A stretch of DNA of 9,291 nucleotides, taken from contig NZ_CALHII010000055.1 in assembly GCF_938030815.1 (NCBI RefSeq), positions 1-9,291 of the forward strand, written 5' to 3'. Positions 7,103-9,291 of this stretch are shown piece after piece; position 1 is the stretch's first letter; every line of letters starts with the position of its first letter. Both the position numbers and the translations under genes were made by a program. This stretch comes from an uncultured Campylobacter sp. (GTDB taxonomy: Bacteria > Campylobacterota > Campylobacteria > Campylobacterales > Campylobacteraceae). The notes under the pieces are model-generated. The model was not told the origin of the DNA and made no database searches. It saw only the letters and a program-made list of their open reading frames with translations.

Positions 7103-7108
7103 TTTATA
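7103..7108 (-). promoter_or_regulatory. Possible -10 element for rplI-hslV-hslU
   Basis: On the minus strand AAAATTTTATAAATTT precedes rplI by about 30 nt and holds TATAAA directly after a T-run. The spacing leaves room for a short leader with the AAAAGGA site. AT-rich words like this are common in the window, so the call is tentative. Confidence 0.25.
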
Positions 7109-7117
7109 AAATTTTAT

Positions 7118-7177
7118 GAGCGGCGCGGGCGGATCTGAAATTTAGTGAAATTTCATGAAACCTGCCCGCAGCCGCTC
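7118..7177. repeat. Long inverted repeat with inner hairpin between argG and rplI
   Basis: GAGCGGCGCGGGC (7118-7130) pairs with GCCCGCAGCCGCTC (7164-7177), 13 pairs with a single bulged A. Inside it GAAATTT (7137-7143) and AAATTTC (7148-7154) form a perfect 7-bp stem with a 4-nt AGTG loop. On the minus strand the structure is followed by ATAAAATTTTATAAATTT, which is AT-rich but lacks a pure U-tract. It may terminate argG transcription, or belong to the same repeat family as the era leader. Confidence 0.65.
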
Positions 7178-7189
7178 GCGCTTTTTCGA

Positions 7190-7213
7190 TAAATTTTAAA
7201 ATTTCGTTTTGTG
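7190..7213. repeat. Second copy of a 24-nt intergenic motif (partner at 4339-4362)
   Basis: The 24 bases at 7190-7213 (TAAATTTTAAAA, then TTT, then CGTTTTGTG) match 4339-4362 at 22 positions, in the same orientation. Both copies lie between genes and beside GC-rich inverted repeats. Within this spacer TGAAACCTGCCCG (7156-7168) also recurs as TGAAATCTGCCCG (7212-7224), 12 of 13 matching. This suggests a dispersed or decayed repeat rather than chance, though low-complexity AT sequence inflates such matches. Confidence 0.5.
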
Positions 7214-7255
7214 AAATCTGCCCGTGCGCTTTGTCGCCGTGCGGCAAAATTTCAG

Positions 7256-8476
7256 CTAAAGCTTGCGTCCGTTCTTGCCCGCGATGATAAATCTTAACGC
7301 GCTTAGTTTGATAAATCCGTCCCCGTCTTTTTGATTAAAAACTTTATCTTCTTCAAACGTCACGAAATCGGTATTAAACAAACTATCGCTCTTACTCTCC
7401 CTGCCCAGCACGGTCACGTTGCCCTTATAAAGCTCTAGCTTAACCTTGCCGTTTACGTGCTCTTGGGATTTGTTTATCAGCTCTTGAAGCAGCAAGCGCT
7501 CCGGGCTAAACCAAAAGCCGTTGTATATGAGCTCGGCGTAGCGCGGCATCAGATCGTCTTTTAGATGCGCCGCGCCGCGATCTAGCGTGATGCTCTCGAT
7601 CGCGCGGTGGGCCTTTAGCATAATCGTGCCGCCCGGAGTTTCGTAGCAGCCGCGGCTCTTCATGCCGACGTAGCGATTTTCAACAAGATCGAGCCTGCCG
7701 ATGCCGTTTTTAGCGCCGAGCTCATTAAGTGCTGCCAGCATCTCGTGCGGTTTAAGCGCCTTGCCGTTTAGCTTTACGGGATCGCCGTGTTTGTATTCGA
7801 TCTCGATGATCTCGCTCTTATCTGGCGCATTTTTAGGGCTTACGGTCCATCGCCACATATCCTCTTCAGGCGCATGGGCGGGATCTTCCAACACCAAGCC
7901 CTCGTAGGAGATATGAAGGATATTCGCATCCATTGAATACGGCGATTTGCCTGGCTTTGAGGCGATGTCGATGCCGTTTTTCTTAGCGTAAGCAAGAAGC
8001 TTCTCGCGAGAGTTCAGATCCCACAGCCTCCACGGCGCAATTACCTTAATATCGGGATTTAGCGCGTATGCGCCAAGCTCGAAGCGGACTTGATCGTTAC
8101 CCTTGCCGGTCGCACCGTGGCTTATGGCGTCCGCGCCAGTTTTTTTCGCGATTTCGACTAGCTTTTTAGCGATCAACGGGCGGGCAATCGATGTGCCTAA
8201 AAGATACTCGCCCTCATAAACGGCGTTTGCGCGAAACATCGGAAATACGTAATCGCGCACAAATTCCTCGCGCAGATCCTCTACGAAGATATTTTCCTTT
8301 TTGATGCCCAGTTTCACAGCTTTGTTTTTGATCGGCTCCAAATCCTCGTTCTGACCGATATCTGCGGTGAAAGTCACCACATCGCAGCCGTAAGTATCAC
8401 TGAGCCACTTTAAAATAATGCTAGTATCTAGTCCTCCGGAATACGCCAAAACGACCTTTTTTACATCTTTTGCCAT
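7256..8476 (-). CDS. argG: Argininosuccinate synthase
   Basis: ArgG joins citrulline and aspartate using ATP to give argininosuccinate, the penultimate step of arginine synthesis, in the cytoplasm. The 406-residue protein is full length. It shows the PP-loop AYSGGLDTS (11-19), YLLGTSIARP (91-100), the GATGKGNDQVRFE substrate signature (121-133), and SPYSMDANILH further on. The frame stays open upstream to 8776, but the start at 8476 (MAKDVKKVVLAYSGG) is chosen because AAAGGA lies 8 bases before it and the upstream part overlaps the divergent S4 gene. A clear extended -10 promoter lies 30-42 nt upstream. No ARG-box could be confidently recognised. Confidence 0.98.
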   Translation of the reverse strand: MAKDVKKVVLAYSGGLDTSIILKWLSDTYGCDVVTFTADIGQNEDLEPIKNKAVKLGIKKENIFVEDLREEFVRDYVFPMFRANAVYEGEYLLGTSIARPLIAKKLVEIAKKTGADAISHGATGKGNDQVRFELGAYALNPDIKVIAPWRLWDLNSREKLLAYAKKNGIDIASKPGKSPYSMDANILHISYEGLVLEDPAHAPEEDMWRWTVSPKNAPDKSEIIEIEYKHGDPVKLNGKALKPHEMLAALNELGAKNGIGRLDLVENRYVGMKSRGCYETPGGTIMLKAHRAIESITLDRGAAHLKDDLMPRYAELIYNGFWFSPERLLLQELINKSQEHVNGKVKLELYKGNVTVLGRESKSDSLFNTDFVTFEEDKVFNQKDGDGFIKLSALRFIIAGKNGRKL

Positions 8477-8505
8477 TTCAAATCCTTTACGTAAAATTTG
8501 GCGAA

Positions 8506-8518
8506 ATTCTACCAAAAA
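8506..8518 (-). promoter_or_regulatory. Extended -10 promoter for argG
   Basis: On the minus strand the divergent spacer reads TTTTTGGTAGAAT: a T-run and G directly before the -10 hexamer TAGAAT. This matches the Campylobacter housekeeping sigma pattern (TTTTTG-N-TATAAT type, without a strong -35). Transcription would begin about 23 nt before the argG ATG, leaving a short leader that holds the AAAGGA site. Confidence 0.6.
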
Positions 8519-8564
8519 TAGTTTAATAGTTGCTTTTAAGGCAAATATCGCTAAACTCACGCCT

Positions 8565-8810
8565 ATGAGAATCGATAAATTTTTAAACGCAGTCAATATC
8601 ACCAAGCGGCGCGCCATCAGCGAAGATATGTGCAAAAGCGGCGTCGTGGCCGTAAACGGCGTCGTAGCAAAGCCCGCCAAAGAGCTTAAAATCGGCGACG
8701 TTATCACGATAAGCTTTTTAGATAGAAAACAAAGCTTTAAAGTCCTAGCCTTTCCTAGCGCGAAAAATACGCCCAAAAGCGAGCAGGCGAAGTATGTCCA
8801 AGAGCTTTGA
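8565..8810 (+). CDS. S4-domain RNA-binding protein (RqcP/Hsp15 type)
   Basis: This 81-residue protein is almost entirely one S4 RNA-binding domain: RIDKFLNAVNITKRRAISED at residues 2-21, then GVVAVNGVVAKPAKELKIGD, ending in a lysine-containing tail. It strongly resembles Bacillus YabO/RqcP and E. coli Hsp15, which bind stalled 50S subunits carrying peptidyl-tRNA and act in ribosome-associated quality control. The start at 8565 gives the family's typical MRxDKFL opening; the frame is open further upstream, but that part overlaps argG. No Shine-Dalgarno sequence is visible before the ATG (AAACTCACGCCT). It heads a plus-strand operon and overlaps tsaE by 17 nt. The RqcP role is inferred from family resemblance only. 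Confidence 0.9.
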   Translation: MRIDKFLNAVNITKRRAISEDMCKSGVVAVNGVVAKPAKELKIGDVITISFLDRKQSFKVLAFPSAKNTPKSEQAKYVQEL

Positions 8811-9201
8811 ACTCATCTGCGGCGAGGATGAAATTTCACGCCTCGTGCAGGCTCTGCCAAAAAGCGGCATAATCTTGCTCATCGGCGATCTTGCTAGCGG
8901 CAAAACGACGCTTGCGCGCGCGATCGTGCGGGCGCATGGGTTAGACGAGCACGTGAACTCGCCTACATTTTCGATCATGCAAAATTACGGACAGATTTAT
9001 CATTACGACATCTATAACGGCGGCTGCGAAGGGATTTTAAAAAACGGGCTATTTGAAAATTTATTTGAAGAGGGACTTCATCTGATCGAATGGGCGGATG
9101 AAAATTTGATAAATTTACTTAAAAAATATGAGCTTGATTTTTGCGTAGTGAGGATCACGCCACACGCGCAAGGGCGAAAATACGAGGTAAGCTATGCATA
9201 A
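8794..9201 (+). CDS. tsaE: TsaE, tRNA N6-threonylcarbamoyladenosine biosynthesis ATPase
   Basis: TsaE is the small P-loop ATPase that drives the TsaB-TsaD complex in making t6A at position 37 of ANN-decoding tRNAs. The 135 residues show Walker A GDLASGKTT (31-39; most homologues read GDLGAGKTT), the SPTF motif (56-59), HYDIYN (70-75, equivalent to HxDLYR) and LIEWAD (97-102), all characteristic. The ATG at 8794 lies inside the end of the S4 gene and is preceded by AGGCGAAG. It overlaps the start of lptB by 8 nt, so translation of the three genes is probably coupled. The Gly-to-Ala change in the P-loop leaves GKTT intact and should not abolish activity. Confidence 0.95.
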   Translation: MSKSFELICGEDEISRLVQALPKSGIILLIGDLASGKTTLARAIVRAHGLDEHVNSPTFSIMQNYGQIYHYDIYNGGCEGILKNGLFENLFEEGLHLIEWADENLINLLKKYELDFCVVRITPHAQGRKYEVSYA

Positions 9202-9291
9202 ACTGGAAGTCAGGGGTCTTAAAAAAACAATAAAAGGCACGCCGATTATCAAGGGCATCTCGCTGGAGCTTTATAACGGCGAGATCGTGGG
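9194..9291 (+). CDS. lptB: LptB, LPS-export ABC transporter ATPase (N-terminal end only)
   Basis: Only the first 32 codons and two bases are in the window. The translation MHKLEVRGLKKTIKGTPIIK, continuing GISLELYNGEIVG, fits the start of an ABC ATPase just before its Walker A. It resembles LptB, the ATPase that powers lipopolysaccharide extraction from the inner membrane with LptF and LptG. The start at 9194 has GAGG 9 bases upstream and overlaps the tsaE stop by 8 nt. The LptB call leans on gene order (tsaE followed by lptB and then rpoN, as I recall in Campylobacter); another ABC ATPase cannot be fully excluded from this fragment. Confidence 0.8.
   Translation, partial: MHKLEVRGLKKTIKGTPIIKGISLELYNGEIV

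Noticed and set aside
7235..7244. GCCGTGCGGC palindrome after argG as a terminator
   Set aside because: A two-base loop cannot form and no T-run follows on the minus strand.
8477..8776. 100-residue N-terminal extension of ArgG
   Set aside because: It lies antisense to the S4 gene, is unrelated to ArgG, and the normal MAKDVKKVVLAYSGG start at 8476 has a good ribosome site and promoter.
8745..8978. Minus-strand open frame of 77 codons antisense to the S4 gene and tsaE
   Set aside because: It covers two recognisable plus-strand genes and shows no domain or start signal.

Overview
The window looks like a chromosomal segment of a Campylobacter-type organism (Campylobacterota). The clues are an AT-rich base with frequent AAATTTT words, tightly overlapping genes, a HslV with a short MFEA leader, and the order era, hslU, hslV, rplI, argG facing an S4-domain gene, tsaE and lptB. 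From memory this order matches the Campylobacter jejuni block around Cj0661-Cj0669. The housekeeping genes are fairly GC-rich for the genus, which hints at one of the higher-GC oral species. The species cannot be fixed from this sequence.

Positions 1-3351 (minus strand) hold four genes of a type IV pilus / type II secretion-like machine: a PilM-PilN (GspL-like) fusion, a PilO-like protein, a PilP/GspC/MshK-like periplasmic protein, and the N-terminal part of an MshL-family secretin that runs off the left edge. They are tightly coupled: two TAATG stop/start overlaps and one 23-nt overlap. Together they would form the inner-membrane platform, the periplasmic connector and the outer-membrane pore of a pilus, secretion or DNA-uptake apparatus. 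No ATPase, platform protein or pilin is visible here.

Positions 3414-8476 (minus strand) hold housekeeping genes: era (ribosome assembly GTPase), hslU and hslV (ATP-dependent protease), rplI (ribosomal protein bL9) and argG (argininosuccinate synthase). rplI, hslV and hslU overlap and probably form one transcription unit. A 490-nt gene-free stretch separates hslU from era, and a 181-nt one separates argG from rplI. Both are packed with inverted repeats and share a 24-nt motif (22 matches).

Positions 8565-9291 (plus strand) hold a divergent operon: a small S4 RNA-binding protein (RqcP/Hsp15 type), tsaE (tRNA t6A modification ATPase) and the start of lptB (LPS-export ATPase). Its genes overlap by 17 and 8 nt. 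An extended -10 promoter for argG is visible in the 88-nt divergent spacer.

No tRNA, rRNA, CRISPR array, insertion sequence or phage gene was seen. The most unusual material is the pair of structured, related intergenic elements and the fused PilM-PilN gene layout.
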